A stretch of DNA of 64,000 bases from positions 62,001 through 126,000 of the forward strand of contig JAQXJP010000009.1 of NCBI GenBank assembly GCA_029008875.1, read 5' to 3'. The position numbers and the translations under genes were made by a program. The DNA comes from Lachnospiraceae bacterium. Its GTDB lineage: Bacteria; Bacillota; Clostridia; Lachnospirales; Lachnospiraceae. The notes beneath the pieces are model-generated. The model was not told the DNA's origin. It saw nothing but the letters and a program-made list of their open reading frames with translations, and did not search any database. Shown piece by piece: positions 19,396 through 29,412 of this stretch. How positions within the stretch are numbered: the stretch's first letter is position 1; each line of letters opens with the position of its first letter.

Positions 19396-20799
19396 ATGGC
19401 ACAGTTATGGGGAGGACGCTTCACCAAGGAAACGGACCGGTTGGTTTACAATTTTAATGCTTCCATCGGATTTGATCAGAAATTTTATGCCCAGGACATT
19501 GAGGGCAGTATCGCACATGTGCGCATGCTTGGCAAACAGGGAATTCTGACTACCGAGGAGATGGAGCAGATTGTGGCGTGTCTGGAACAGATCAAGCAGG
19601 ATGTGGACTCCGGAAAGCTGGAGATTACCGATGAATACGAGGACATTCACAGCTTTGTGGAGGCAAATCTGATTGAACGGCTGGGAGACACCGGGAAAAA
19701 ATTGCACACCGGCCGCAGCAGAAATGATCAGGTGGCGCTTGATATGCGTCTGTACACCAGACTGCAGGTGCTTGAGACCGACGAACTCCTCAAGGAACTG
19801 TTGACCACCATTTTGAAGATTATGAAGGAGAACACCGACACCATTATGCCGGGTTTCACCCATCTGCAGAAGGCACAGCCCATTACGCTGGCCCATCATA
19901 TGGGGGCATATTTTGAAATGTTCAAGCGGGATCGCTCCCGTCTGTATGATATTTTCGTGCGCATGAATTATTGTCCGCTGGGCTCCGGAGCCCTGGCGGG
20001 AACCACCTATCCGCTGGACAGGGAATATACCGCAGAGCTTTTGGGCTTTTTCGGCCCCACGCTAAACAGCATGGATGGGGTGTCCGACCGGGATTATCTG
20101 ATTGAGTTTTTGTCCGCTCTTTCCACCATCATGATGCATCTTTCCCGTTTTTCGGAGGAGATTATCATCTGGAATTCCAATGAGTATCAGTTTGTGGAGA
20201 TTGACGACGCATACAGCACCGGAAGCAGCATTATGCCCCAGAAGAAGAATCCGGATATCGCAGAGCTGGTCCGGGGCAAGACCGGGCGGGTATACGGCGC
20301 ACTGATGTCCCTGCTCACCACCATGAAGGGGATTCCGCTGGCCTACAACAAGGATATGCAGGAGGACAAGGAATTGTCCTTTGATGCCTTTGACACCGCA
20401 AAGGGCTGTATTGCGCTGTTCAACGGAATGCTTGCAACCATGCGTTTTAACAAGGACGTGATGCGAAAGAGCGCCAACAATGGATTTACCAATGCCACGG
20501 ACGCAGCGGATTATCTGGTAAACCACGGGATTCCCTTCAGGGATGCCCACGGAATTATCGGTCAGATTGTCCTGTACTGCATAGAGAAGAATATGGCCAT
20601 CGACGACATGAGTCTGGAGGAGCTGCAGAAATTCTCACCGGCATTTGAGCAGGATATCTTCGAGGCAATCTCCATGGAGACCTGCGTGGACAAGCGTCTT
20701 ACCATCGGAGCTCCCAGTCCGCAGGCCATGGAACAAGTCATCGCAATTCAGGAAGAGTACCTGGCCAAAAACTGGTGGGAGGAAGAAGAGGAGACTTAA
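19396..20799 (+). CDS. argH: Argininosuccinate lyase
   Basis: The last enzyme of arginine biosynthesis, splitting argininosuccinate into arginine and fumarate. The 467-residue protein is full length. It has the N-terminal [14 protein letters not shown], the HTGRSRNDQ motif, [13 protein letters not shown]-type region, and the superfamily signature [12 protein letters not shown] that holds the catalytic Ser loop. It stands alone, with its own promoter and an ArgR-type operator. No argG or other arginine gene is in the window. Confidence 0.96.
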   Translation: MAQLWGGRFTKETDRLVYNFNASIGFDQKFYAQDIEGSIAHVRMLGKQGILTTEEMEQIVACLEQIKQDVDSGKLEITDEYEDIHSFVEANLIERLGDTGKKLHTGRSRNDQVALDMRLYTRLQVLETDELLKELLTTILKIMKENTDTIMPGFTHLQKAQPITLAHHMGAYFEMFKRDRSRLYDIFVRMNYCPLGSGALAGTTYPLDREYTAELLGFFGPTLNSMDGVSDRDYLIEFLSALSTIMMHLSRFSEEIIIWNSNEYQFVEIDDAYSTGSSIMPQKKNPDIAELVRGKTGRVYGALMSLLTTMKGIPLAYNKDMQEDKELSFDAFDTAKGCIALFNGMLATMRFNKDVMRKSANNGFTNATDAADYLVNHGIPFRDAHGIIGQIVLYCIEKNMAIDDMSLEELQKFSPAFEQDIFEAISMETCVDKRLTIGAPSPQAMEQVIAIQEEYLAKNWWEEEEET

Positions 20800-20971
20800 G
20801 TTCCTCGGAGATTTTCTTTCATTGTGAATTATTTACAATAAAAAGCAAAATAAAAGGTTAATTTGATAAGGTTTGTGAATTGCTTTTTTCATCAATTTTC
20901 AGTAATATTTCTTATAACAAAGACACTTGTTCGTGACAGACGGACAAAAACGATTTAGAGGAGAAAAAAGA

Positions 20972-22063
20972 ATGAGTGAAAAGTTGAAGGTTGGTATCCT
21001 TGGCGGTACCGGAATGGTTGGACAGAGATTTATTTCTTTATTGGAGAATCACCCCTGGTTTGAGGTGACTACCATCGCAGCCAGCCCGAGAAGCGCCGGT
21101 AAGACATATGAGGAAGCGGTGGGAGATCGTTGGAAAATGGATACTCCGATGCCGGAGGCTGTCAAGAATATTGTGGTTATGAACGTCAATGAGGTTGAGA
21201 AGGTTGCAGCCCAGGTGGATTTTGTATTCTCAGCTGTAGACATGACCAAGGAAGAAATCAAGAAGATTGAGGAAGACTACGCGAAGACCGAGACTCCGGT
21301 TGTGTCCAACAACAGTGCACACCGCTGGACACCGGATGTCCCCATGGTTGTGCCGGAGATTAACCCGGAGCACATGGAGGTCATCAAGTATCAGAAGGAG
21401 CGCCTGGGCACCACCAGAGGTTTTGTTGCGGTTAAGCCGAACTGCTCCATCCAGTCCTACGCCCCGGTTCTCACCGCGTGGAAAGAGTTTGAGCCCTATG
21501 AGGTGGTTGTGACAACCTACCAGGCAATCTCCGGAGCGGGCAAGACCTTCAAGGAGTGGCCGGAGATGGTGGGAAATATCATCCCGTTCATCGGCGGAGA
21601 AGAAGAAAAGTCCGAGAAGGAGCCACTTCGCGTCTGGGGATATGTGGATGACGAGAAGAAGGAGATTGTTCCTGCAACTTCACCGGTGATCACCGCACAG
21701 TGTATCCGTGTTCCGGTATTGAACGGACATACCGCCGCCGTATTTGTGAAGTTTAAGAAGCAGCCCACCAAGCAGCAGCTCATTGACGCTTTATTGGCAT
21801 ACAAGGGCGCTCCTCAGGAACTGAATCTTCCCAGCGCGCCGAAGCAGTTCATCACCTACCATGAGGAGGAGAATCGCCCTCAGGTAACGCTGGATGTGAA
21901 TTACGAGAACGGAATGGGAATCAACGTGGGCCGTCTGAGAGAGGATACCGTGTATGATTGGAAGTTTGTGGGCCTTTCCCACAATACCGTCCGCGGTGCT
22001 GCAGGAGGTGCAGTTCTCTGCGCCGAGCTTTTGAAGGCCCAGGGATACATCACCAAGAAGTAA
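20972..22063 (+). CDS. asd: Aspartate-semialdehyde dehydrogenase
   Basis: Asd reduces aspartyl phosphate to aspartate semialdehyde, the branch point to lysine, diaminopimelate, threonine and methionine. The start at 20972 follows GAGGAGAAAAAAGA and opens the Rossmann motif GILGGTGMVGQRF. The protein has 363 residues, with the catalytic Cys in KPNCSIQ and the conserved SGAGKTF region. The sequence style (VVPEINPEHM, NGHTAAV) is that of the archaeal/fungal-type Asd lineage rather than the E. coli type. A terminator follows the stop. Confidence 0.94.
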   Translation: MSEKLKVGILGGTGMVGQRFISLLENHPWFEVTTIAASPRSAGKTYEEAVGDRWKMDTPMPEAVKNIVVMNVNEVEKVAAQVDFVFSAVDMTKEEIKKIEEDYAKTETPVVSNNSAHRWTPDVPMVVPEINPEHMEVIKYQKERLGTTRGFVAVKPNCSIQSYAPVLTAWKEFEPYEVVVTTYQAISGAGKTFKEWPEMVGNIIPFIGGEEEKSEKEPLRVWGYVDDEKKEIVPATSPVITAQCIRVPVLNGHTAAVFVKFKKQPTKQQLIDALLAYKGAPQELNLPSAPKQFITYHEEENRPQVTLDVNYENGMGINVGRLREDTVYDWKFVGLSHNTVRGAAGGAVLCAELLKAQGYITKK

Positions 22064-22101
22064 TCGGTGTAAAATTGAACAAAAACAGGTCGGATTTTTC
22101 T

Positions 22102-22127
22102 ATCCCGGGAGAGACATCTCCCGGGAT
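22102..22127 (+). terminator. Terminator after asd
   Basis: A perfect stem ATCCCGGGAGA / TCTCCCGGGAT with a short loop is followed by ATTTTAT. Confidence 0.85.
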
Positions 22128-22135
22128 ATTTTATA

Positions 22136-22164
22136 TTGTGTGAAAAATTAAAAAATGATATAAT
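22136..22164 (+). promoter_or_regulatory. Promoter of the RyR–ATPase–topB unit
   Basis: TTGTGT at 22136–22141 and TATAAT at 22159–22164 with 17-base spacing, starting nine bases after the asd terminator and 52 bases before the next ATG. Confidence 0.6.
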
Positions 22165-22215
22165 TGTCCTCGTATTCGGATTTTTATCCGGAAGAAAGAC
22201 GGAGAAGATTTTTAC

Positions 22216-23910
22216 ATGAAGACGAAGATGAAATATATTCTTGCAGCGCTGTGGGTTATGGGAGTTCTGGTCCTGGGAACCTTCGGCTATATGCAGGAGT
22301 TTGATGGATATTTTTGGAAAAGCTTATACTGTGCGCTGATGCTGTTTGTACTCAGTCCCGGCGTAGAAGTGCCGGAGATGAATGTGTATATTATCACGGC
22401 AGCCTTTATGGCCAGCCTGACTCTGGCGACTTTCCTGATTACGTTGGTACGCCTTATGAGAGAGCGCATGCACCTGCTACGTTGGATGTTCCAACCGGCG
22501 GACGAGAAGGTAGCAATCCACACCAACTGTGTGGAGGAACTGGTTCCCCTTCTCAAGGATATGGAGAAGCAGGGCAAGGAGTATATCATCAGCGATTTGC
22601 CGGGGAGCTTTTCCGGGAGTCGCCAGCTTCTCTATTTCTCGGAGTACGAGGAAATGTTTGAGTATATCACAAAGCACCGGGAGGAACTGTCTCCGGACAA
22701 GAACCGGGACCTGTATGTCTACTGTGAGGAGCGGGACAGGGATTCTTTTACCGCAAAGGGGCTTCACAATATCTGTCTGTCCCAGAATGCTGCCCGGATC
22801 TACTGGCAGGAGCATATGGTCACCCGCAAGGATGCTCAGATTGTCATGATCGGTTTCGGAAACTACGGGGAGGCGCTCCTGGAACAGGCGCTTTTGACCA
22901 ATGTGATCAGCACCTGCAGCGAGATTATGTACCACATCTTCCCCTTGGGGGAGGAAGAGGCCGGCAGGATGGATGACTTTTTGGCAATGCATCCCCAGTT
23001 ACTAAAGATTGTGACCGTAAACCGAAGGGAGGCCGGAAGGGACTCTCTCTGGGTACATAAAGAGAGTTTTTACAAAAACCGGGAGATATTGGAGCAGAGC
23101 CGGATTATTCTGGCAGCGGACAAGGATGAGACCAACATCGCCATCGTGGGCAATCTGCAGAAGCTTTTTGCACTTTCTGTGGAGGGAAGGGATTCCATCG
23201 ACATCCGTCTGGAGAGCGAATCCACCTTTGTTACCCTTTTGGCGGACTCCAAGAACTGCCCGGGAGCAATTCGTGCCAATTCCGCAAAGGAGCAGAATTC
23301 CCCCACTATTCAACTGTGGGGAAATAAGGAAAAGTGCATGACCTACGACATTATCTTCAGTGAGAAGCTGTTGCGCAATGCCAAGATTCGAGATGCCTAT
23401 TATCGCAGCGGAAGCGGTTTGAATCCGGAACTGTTGGAGCGATATCATCTGACACCGGAGCAGGTGGATGCTATGAGTGTATTTGAGATAGCGGATTCCA
23501 AGTGGTATCAGGAGATATGGAATTCCATGAGTCTCCATATGCAGGGGACGAACCTTGCCCTTGCGGACCATACCCACTACAAATTATGGCTGATGGATCC
23601 CTATGCCAATCTGAAAAATCGGGATATCGCAGAGGTGTGGGACAGACTTCCGGAGGAGCGCAAGGATGAACTGGGAGAGATTGAACATATCCGCTGGATG
23701 CGCTTCCACTACATGAACAACTGGAGTTACGGACCCGAGAAGGACTTTGATCATCGCACCCATCCCCTGTTGCTGCCCTATGATGAGATCAAGAAGCTGT
23801 ATCAGGATCCGGACGATGAGGAGAGGGATGCGGAATTGAAGAAAGCGTTGCAGGTTATTCTGGACAATGACCGTGATTCCTTCCGCAATCTGGGAGCTTA
23901 TCTGGATTAG
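22216..23910 (+). CDS. Channel-like 2TM / Rossmann / RyR-domain protein
   Basis: A 564-residue membrane protein. Two TM helices (about 7–24 and 57–79) flank a pore-helix-like stretch (FWKSLYCALMLFVLS, about 33–47) in the layout of a 2TM ion channel. The usual K+ filter TVGYG is absent. A Rossmann fold follows, with VMIGFGNYGEALLEQAL at about 210–226, as in TrkA-N/RCK nucleotide-binding domains. The C-terminal ~45 residues (from about 487: IEHIRWMRFHYMNNWSYGP, then THPLLLPYDE) match the ryanodine-receptor RyR repeat. I recall actinobacterial proteins of the same design. A nucleotide- or NAD-derived-ligand-gated conductance is inference. It heads an apparent operon with the next two genes. Confidence 0.75.
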   Translation: MKTKMKYILAALWVMGVLVLGTFGYMQEFDGYFWKSLYCALMLFVLSPGVEVPEMNVYIITAAFMASLTLATFLITLVRLMRERMHLLRWMFQPADEKVAIHTNCVEELVPLLKDMEKQGKEYIISDLPGSFSGSRQLLYFSEYEEMFEYITKHREELSPDKNRDLYVYCEERDRDSFTAKGLHNICLSQNAARIYWQEHMVTRKDAQIVMIGFGNYGEALLEQALLTNVISTCSEIMYHIFPLGEEEAGRMDDFLAMHPQLLKIVTVNRREAGRDSLWVHKESFYKNREILEQSRIILAADKDETNIAIVGNLQKLFALSVEGRDSIDIRLESESTFVTLLADSKNCPGAIRANSAKEQNSPTIQLWGNKEKCMTYDIIFSEKLLRNAKIRDAYYRSGSGLNPELLERYHLTPEQVDAMSVFEIADSKWYQEIWNSMSLHMQGTNLALADHTHYKLWLMDPYANLKNRDIAEVWDRLPEERKDELGEIEHIRWMRFHYMNNWSYGPEKDFDHRTHPLLLPYDEIKKLYQDPDDEERDAELKKALQVILDNDRDSFRNLGAYLD

Positions 23911-24006
23911 AGGGAATAAATCGCTGATTGGTCTGGAAACAAGCGTGTAAGAAAACAAATTATTCTTTATTAAAACAAGAATTAACTTATATAGAGGAAG
24001 AAGATT

Positions 24007-25368
24007 ATGAATGCAAAAGCAACAGATGTAAGAAAACTGGAAGAGTATTATCACAGGTCCGGCAACCAGCTGGTGGTGTTGTACGGGCAGAGGGAAAATC
24101 AGGCGAGATCATTGATTCGTGCCTTTTCGGAGGGGAAGAAGACTTTCTATTATCAGTGCCGCCAAGCTTCTGCGGAGCTTCAGAACAAGATGTTCGGACA
24201 GGAGATTGCAAGGCAGTTTGAGGCGAAATTGCAGAAATTTACATACGACGAATACTTTAACCGAATCAAGACCGGGGATCCATCCAAATTGCTGGTGGTG
24301 ATTGACGAGGCACAGTATGTACTGAAGAAGGATCCGGAATTCGTGAAAAGTCTGGTGAAGCTCCGCAACAAACGCCTGTACCCGGGACCGGTTATGGTGC
24401 TTCTGGTTTGTTCCTCTGTTGTATTTGCGGAGCAGGATCTGGATGGACTCTTCGTGGAGGACGCAAAATACATCGACGGGAGAGTGAAGCTGGAGAATCT
24501 GAACTTTTTGGATGTGGTCCGCTTTTTCCCGGAGTATTCCGTTGCGGACAGTATCAAGGTGTACGGCGTGGTGGGCGGAGTGCCGGACTATCTGGAACAC
24601 TGGGACAGAAAGGCGGATTTTAAGACCAATATCTGCCGTCTGGTACTGAATGAGAACGGATACCTCTACAACGCGGCGGAGCGCAAGATTTCATCGGAAT
24701 TGCGGGAGCTTTCCGTTTACAACACCATTCTGGCCACTATTGCCTCCGGAAGCAACAAGCTGAACGACCTGTTCCATGAGACCGGATATTCCAGGGCCAA
24801 GATCAGTGTGTACATGAAGAATCTTTCCCAGTTCAACATCATAGAGAAGCTGGTTTCCTTTGAGACCGGCGGATGGGAAAACGCCAAAAAAGGAGTGTAC
24901 CAGATTCAGGATACATTTGTTAATTTTTGGTTTAAGTTTGTATATCCACACCTTTCCGACTTATATTTGATGTCGGAGGAGGAGTTTTATGATACCTATA
25001 TCGCAGAGGAACTGGATGGGTATCTGCAGAGATACTTCCGCAATGTATGTATGGAGTATCTGATGATTCTCAATCAGATGAATCGCCTTCCAATCCAGAT
25101 TCACAAGATGGGAACCTGGGTGGGAAAGACCGGCAATATCGATATTATCGCCCAGAGTGCGGACAGACAGAACATTATCGGTTTCTGTAACTGGGATCAG
25201 CCCCAGATGACCATGGCAATGTGCGAGGATATGGCGACGGCCATGGAGAAAGCGAAAATTGCCTCCGAGCATTACTATCTGTTTTCCGCCACGGATTTTG
25301 AACCGGCCCTCAAAGCGTATGTGCAGAGAGATCCGAGCTTTATTCTGATTGATATGAAGGAACTGTAA
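24007..25368 (+). CDS. DUF234-type AAA ATPase with destroyed Walker A
   Basis: A 453-residue protein of the archaeal-type ATPase/DUF234 class (ATPase domain, winged helix, C-terminal nuclease-like domain). The P-loop position reads LVVLYGQRENQARSLI (about 22–37): the family form has GRRRxGKT/S, so the essential Gly-Lys-Thr/Ser is missing. Walker B LLVVIDEAQYVL (about 95–106) is kept. A helix-turn-helix region is at about 240–290, and the C-terminal part ends FILIDMKEL. ATP hydrolysis is therefore doubtful. It sits 96 bases after the RyR protein gene and ends directly against the topB ATG. Confidence 0.8.
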   Translation: MNAKATDVRKLEEYYHRSGNQLVVLYGQRENQARSLIRAFSEGKKTFYYQCRQASAELQNKMFGQEIARQFEAKLQKFTYDEYFNRIKTGDPSKLLVVIDEAQYVLKKDPEFVKSLVKLRNKRLYPGPVMVLLVCSSVVFAEQDLDGLFVEDAKYIDGRVKLENLNFLDVVRFFPEYSVADSIKVYGVVGGVPDYLEHWDRKADFKTNICRLVLNENGYLYNAAERKISSELRELSVYNTILATIASGSNKLNDLFHETGYSRAKISVYMKNLSQFNIIEKLVSFETGGWENAKKGVYQIQDTFVNFWFKFVYPHLSDLYLMSEEEFYDTYIAEELDGYLQRYFRNVCMEYLMILNQMNRLPIQIHKMGTWVGKTGNIDIIAQSADRQNIIGFCNWDQPQMTMAMCEDMATAMEKAKIASEHYYLFSATDFEPALKAYVQRDPSFILIDMKEL

Positions 25369-28300
25369 ATGGGAAAATCGTTAATCATCACAGAGAAACC
25401 GTCCGTTGCCCGGGAATTTGCCAATGTGTTGCATGTGAACGGCAGACAAAACGGATATATCGAGGATCAGAACTATGTTATCACCTGGTGCGTGGGTCAT
25501 CTGGTGGAGCTGGTCTATCCGGAATCCTATGACATCAAATACAAAAAGTGGCGACTGGAGGATCTCCCTTTTTTGCCCAAGGAATACAAGTATGACGTGA
25601 AGAAGGAGACCAAATCCCAGTATGATATCGTCCACGGCATGTTGCAGCGTGAGGATATCGACCGGGTCTACTGGGCAGGCGATGCCGGAAAAGAGGGACA
25701 GACCATCGAGGAGAATATCCGAAACTTTGGCGGAGTGCGCCGGGGAATGGAGGAGCTTCGGGTGTGGATTGACTCTCAGACGGAGGAGGAGATTCTGCGG
25801 GGAATCCGCGAGGCAAAACCCATGTCGGAATACGCCAATCTGGGGCTGTCCGGCATCATGCGCACCATCGAGGATTATGCCATGGGAATCAATTTTTCCC
25901 GTGTTATGTCCATAAAATACGGCAATTTGCTGAATGATGCGGCAGGTACCAAATCCTACACCGCCATCGCAGTGGGGCGTGTCATGACCTGCGTGCTTGG
26001 AATGGTGGTGATTCGGGAACGGGAGATTCGCAATTTCTCCGAGACCCCGTTTTATCGTATTATTGGGCGTTTTTCCCACGCCGGAATTGAGGCGGAATGG
26101 AAGGCGGTGGAGGGCTCCAAATTTTTTGAATCCCCGCTCTTGTATAAGGAAAACGGCTTTAAAAAGGAAGAGGATGCAAAGGCTCTGATGGATGAGCTGG
26201 CGGGAAAACCGGCAAAGGTGATCTCCATCGATAAGAGCACCACAAGGAAGAGGGCACCTCTGCTCTTTAACCTGGCGGAACTTCAGGCGGAATGCTCCAA
26301 GAAGTTTAAGATCAGCCCGGAGGAAACCCTGCAGATTGCCCAGGATTTGTATGAGAAAAAACTCACCACCTACCCGAGAACGGACGCCCGTGTATTAAGT
26401 AGCGCAATCGCCAAGGAAATCTCCAAAAATATCGGAAAACTCCGGAATTATGAGCCCACCCATGCCTTTGTGGAACACATCATGGAGCGGCGGCTCTATG
26501 AAAATATCGCAAAGACCCAGTACACGGATGACAGCAAGGTCACCGACCACTATGCCATCATCCCAACCGGACAATTGAGTGAGCTAAATTCTCTGAATTC
26601 CTTGCAAAAAGCGGTGTTTGAACTGATTGTGCGCCGGTTTTTAAGCATTTTTTACCCGGCGGCGGAATATGAAAATGTAAAGCTGGTTGTGGGTGTGGAG
26701 AAGGAACAGTTTTTCTCCTCCGCAAAGGTGCTGAAAAGTCAGGGCTATCTGGAGGTGGCCACACCGCCCAAGAAAAAGTCCTTCGAGGAGGAAAATGCAA
26801 GAATTCTCGGCGCAAATGCCGGGGGTGATGACAGCGATTCTTCGGATGGCTCCGGCGTTAACGGAGAAAACGGCGGAGAGGACGCGGTGATAGTCAATCC
26901 GAAGGTCCTCATGGAGCTTGTGGATACGCTGCACAGCGGGGATGAAATCTCCGTGGGCGGATACGAGATCAAGTACGGAAAAACCTCGCCGCCGAAGCGC
27001 TACACCTCCGGCTCCATGATTCTGGCCATGGAGAATGCCGGACAGCTCATCGAGGATGAGGAACTGCGGGAACAGATCAAGGGCTCCGGAATCGGAACCT
27101 CCGCTACCAGAGCCGGAATCATCGACAAGCTGGTGAAGAACGGATACATCAACCTCAATAAGAAGACCCAGATTCTCTCGCCGGAGCGGCTGGGGGAGAT
27201 GATTTATGAGGTGGTGAATATGACGGTGCCGGCACTTTTGAACCCCAAGATGACCGCATCCTGGGAGAAAGGACTGGAGGGCATCACCCAGGGGACGGTG
27301 GATTTCTGGGATTACCGCACCAAACTGGAGAATTACATCCGCACGGAAACCCTCAAGATGGTGGAACAAAATCTCCGGGCAACTTTGGCGGAGCGTATCA
27401 GCGGGTTTGCCGGCAAGGATGCCAGGGGCGCGGGGGCAAGGCGCAAAATCGGAATTGCCTGCCCGGTGTGCGGCGGAGAACTGGTGACCACACCTTTCGG
27501 ATACGGATGCTCCAATTATAAGAGCGATAAAACCGGGTGTAATTTTAATTTGGGTGAAATCTGTGGTGTCTCCCTGACGGAGGAACAGGTCAAGCAGCTG
27601 TTCACGGAGGGACACACGGATACCATCCGGGGCTTTAAGAGCAAAGCCGGCAAGAAATTTGATGCCTGCCTGGCTTTTTCCAAGGATGAGGATGGAAAGC
27701 CCTCCATCAACTTTGATTTTTCCAATGTGGAAGCCAAGGTGGTGGGGGATGTGAAGTGCCCGGCCTGCGGGGGCAACATGGTGGTGACCCCTTACGGGTA
27801 TGCCTGCGAGAACCGACCAAGGCGCAGTGCGCAGAATTCCGGCGCCAAGGCAGAAGCGACGGATTCCGGCATGCAGACGGGGGAAGGATCCGGTGCGCAG
27901 ACTGGAGAAGTGTCCGGCACGCAGACGCAGGAAGAATTCGGTGCGCAGTCAGGAGAAGTGCCCGGCACGCAGACGGAGGAAGGATCCGGTGCGCAGACAG
28001 GAGAAGTGTCCGGCACGCAGACGGAGGAAGGATCCGGGACGCAGTCAGGAGAAGTGTCCGGCACGCAAGAGGGAGCAGCATCGCAGGAGTGCTACTTCGC
28101 GGTGGGGGAAATTGCCAAGGTAAAGTTGACGCAGGCGCAGTTAAAGCAACTGCTTACCAACCATGCGACGGATATTATTCGAGGTTTTAAGAGCAAGGCC
28201 GGCAAGAAATTTGACGCCAAACTGAAGCTGGTTCAGGAAGAGGAACGGTGGAATGTGGTCTTTGACTTCGAGGATGTGACACCGGAGATTGTGAAGGATG

Positions 28301-29319
28301 TGGTGTGCCCCGTGTGCGGCGGAGAAATCCGCAAGACCTCATTCGGCTTCGGTTGCTCCAACTTCAAGGCGGGGCAGGAGGACAGCTGTGCTTTTTCCAT
28401 CGGAAAGATTGCGGGAAAGGCCCTGACTGTGGCAAATGTGACGCAGCTTCTCACGGAAGGACGCACGGAAACCATCCGAGGATTCAAGAGCAAGGCCGGC
28501 AAGAAATTTGATGCCAGGCTGGCATTGGACCGGGATGGGGATGGCAAATGCAAGGGAATCAAGTTCGATTTCGCGGACGTGGAAGCCAAGACTGTCAAGG
28601 ATGCGGTTTGCCCTATTTGCAAGGGAAAAATCGCAGTTACGCCCTACGGATACAGTTGTGTGAACAACAAGCGGGATGAGGAGAACAGCTGCAGCTTTTT
28701 CATTGGAAAAATTGCAGGGGTTATGTTGAAGGAGAGTCAGGTGCAGGAACTCTTGCTGCGCAAGAAGATCGGACCTATCAGCGGCTTTATCGCAAAGACG
28801 GGCATGATGTTTGACGCTTCCCTGAAACTGACCGAGGAAGGCCGGGTGGAATTTGATTTCCCGGAGAAACCAAAGCCGGTGGAGTCGGATGTGGAATGCC
28901 CGAAGTGCCACAAGAAAATGATGAAGGCGCAGTGGAACTACGAATGCGAATGCGGATTTAAAGTGTCCCACACCGTGGCCAAGGTGCCGCTGTCCGAGGA
29001 AGTCATCAAGGAGCTTCTGACCACGGGCAAGACGAGAAATAAGGTTCTTGGATTTACCAGCAAAGCGGGGAATGCGTTCGATGCCTGCTTGAAGTTCGAG
29101 GATGACAGGATCCAATTTGATTTTGACAATCCCGGGGAAAGCGCGGCCAGATTAGACGATTCTGTGACGGGAGAGGGGAAATCCTCGGCGGGAGCAGGAA
29201 CGTCCGCGATGAGGCGGGGGAAGTCCTCAGACGCAGGAGTCATAGACTTCGGTGCTATCGACGAAGCGCAGATGCAGGAGATACTGGGAGACAATCCTTC
29301 TTCGGAGAGCGAAGTGTAG
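25369..29319 (+). CDS. topB: DNA topoisomerase III with extended C-terminal repeats
   Basis: A type IA topoisomerase of 1316 residues, about twice the bare enzyme. The Toprim domain begins SLIITEKPSVAREFANVL, and the active-site Tyr lies in LTTYPRTDARVLSS. From about residue 695 there are five copies of a C-terminal module: a four-Cys zinc finger (CPVCGGE…GYGCSN…C) followed by a Toprim_Crpt-like repeat with FKSKAGKKFDA. Module 2 is split between its third and fourth Cys by a Gly/Thr/Gln-rich tandem repeat. The tail is low-complexity and acidic. The ATG directly follows the stop of the ATPase gene, with AAGGA nearby, so it is coupled to it. TopB decatenates single-strand-linked DNA. Confidence 0.93.
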   Translation: MGKSLIITEKPSVAREFANVLHVNGRQNGYIEDQNYVITWCVGHLVELVYPESYDIKYKKWRLEDLPFLPKEYKYDVKKETKSQYDIVHGMLQREDIDRVYWAGDAGKEGQTIEENIRNFGGVRRGMEELRVWIDSQTEEEILRGIREAKPMSEYANLGLSGIMRTIEDYAMGINFSRVMSIKYGNLLNDAAGTKSYTAIAVGRVMTCVLGMVVIREREIRNFSETPFYRIIGRFSHAGIEAEWKAVEGSKFFESPLLYKENGFKKEEDAKALMDELAGKPAKVISIDKSTTRKRAPLLFNLAELQAECSKKFKISPEETLQIAQDLYEKKLTTYPRTDARVLSSAIAKEISKNIGKLRNYEPTHAFVEHIMERRLYENIAKTQYTDDSKVTDHYAIIPTGQLSELNSLNSLQKAVFELIVRRFLSIFYPAAEYENVKLVVGVEKEQFFSSAKVLKSQGYLEVATPPKKKSFEEENARILGANAGGDDSDSSDGSGVNGENGGEDAVIVNPKVLMELVDTLHSGDEISVGGYEIKYGKTSPPKRYTSGSMILAMENAGQLIEDEELREQIKGSGIGTSATRAGIIDKLVKNGYINLNKKTQILSPERLGEMIYEVVNMTVPALLNPKMTASWEKGLEGITQGTVDFWDYRTKLENYIRTETLKMVEQNLRATLAERISGFAGKDARGAGARRKIGIACPVCGGELVTTPFGYGCSNYKSDKTGCNFNLGEICGVSLTEEQVKQLFTEGHTDTIRGFKSKAGKKFDACLAFSKDEDGKPSINFDFSNVEAKVVGDVKCPACGGNMVVTPYGYACENRPRRSAQNSGAKAEATDSGMQTGEGSGAQTGEVSGTQTQEEFGAQSGEVPGTQTEEGSGAQTGEVSGTQTEEGSGTQSGEVSGTQEGAASQECYFAVGEIAKVKLTQAQLKQLLTNHATDIIRGFKSKAGKKFDAKLKLVQEEERWNVVFDFEDVTPEIVKDVVCPVCGGEIRKTSFGFGCSNFKAGQEDSCAFSIGKIAGKALTVANVTQLLTEGRTETIRGFKSKAGKKFDARLALDRDGDGKCKGIKFDFADVEAKTVKDAVCPICKGKIAVTPYGYSCVNNKRDEENSCSFFIGKIAGVMLKESQVQELLLRKKIGPISGFIAKTGMMFDASLKLTEEGRVEFDFPEKPKPVESDVECPKCHKKMMKAQWNYECECGFKVSHTVAKVPLSEEVIKELLTTGKTRNKVLGFTSKAGNAFDACLKFEDDRIQFDFDNPGESAARLDDSVTGEGKSSAGAGTSAMRRGKSSDAGVIDFGAIDEAQMQEILGDNPSSESEV
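27885..28072 (+). repeat. In-frame 24-bp tandem repeat inside topB
   Basis: About eight 24-bp units encode octapeptides alternating between GAQTGEVS-like and GTQTEEGS-like forms. The array lies between the third and fourth Cys of zinc module 2. Near-identical 48-bp doublets suggest recent copy-number change. Confidence 0.85.
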
Positions 29320-29412
29320 GAAGGAAACGCCGGTGAGGTGTGAAGCCGGTGGAGAGTGAATCTGGCGGAGAGTATAGCTGAAAATTTTAGGCACGGAGGG
29401 CAAAAAAATAGG

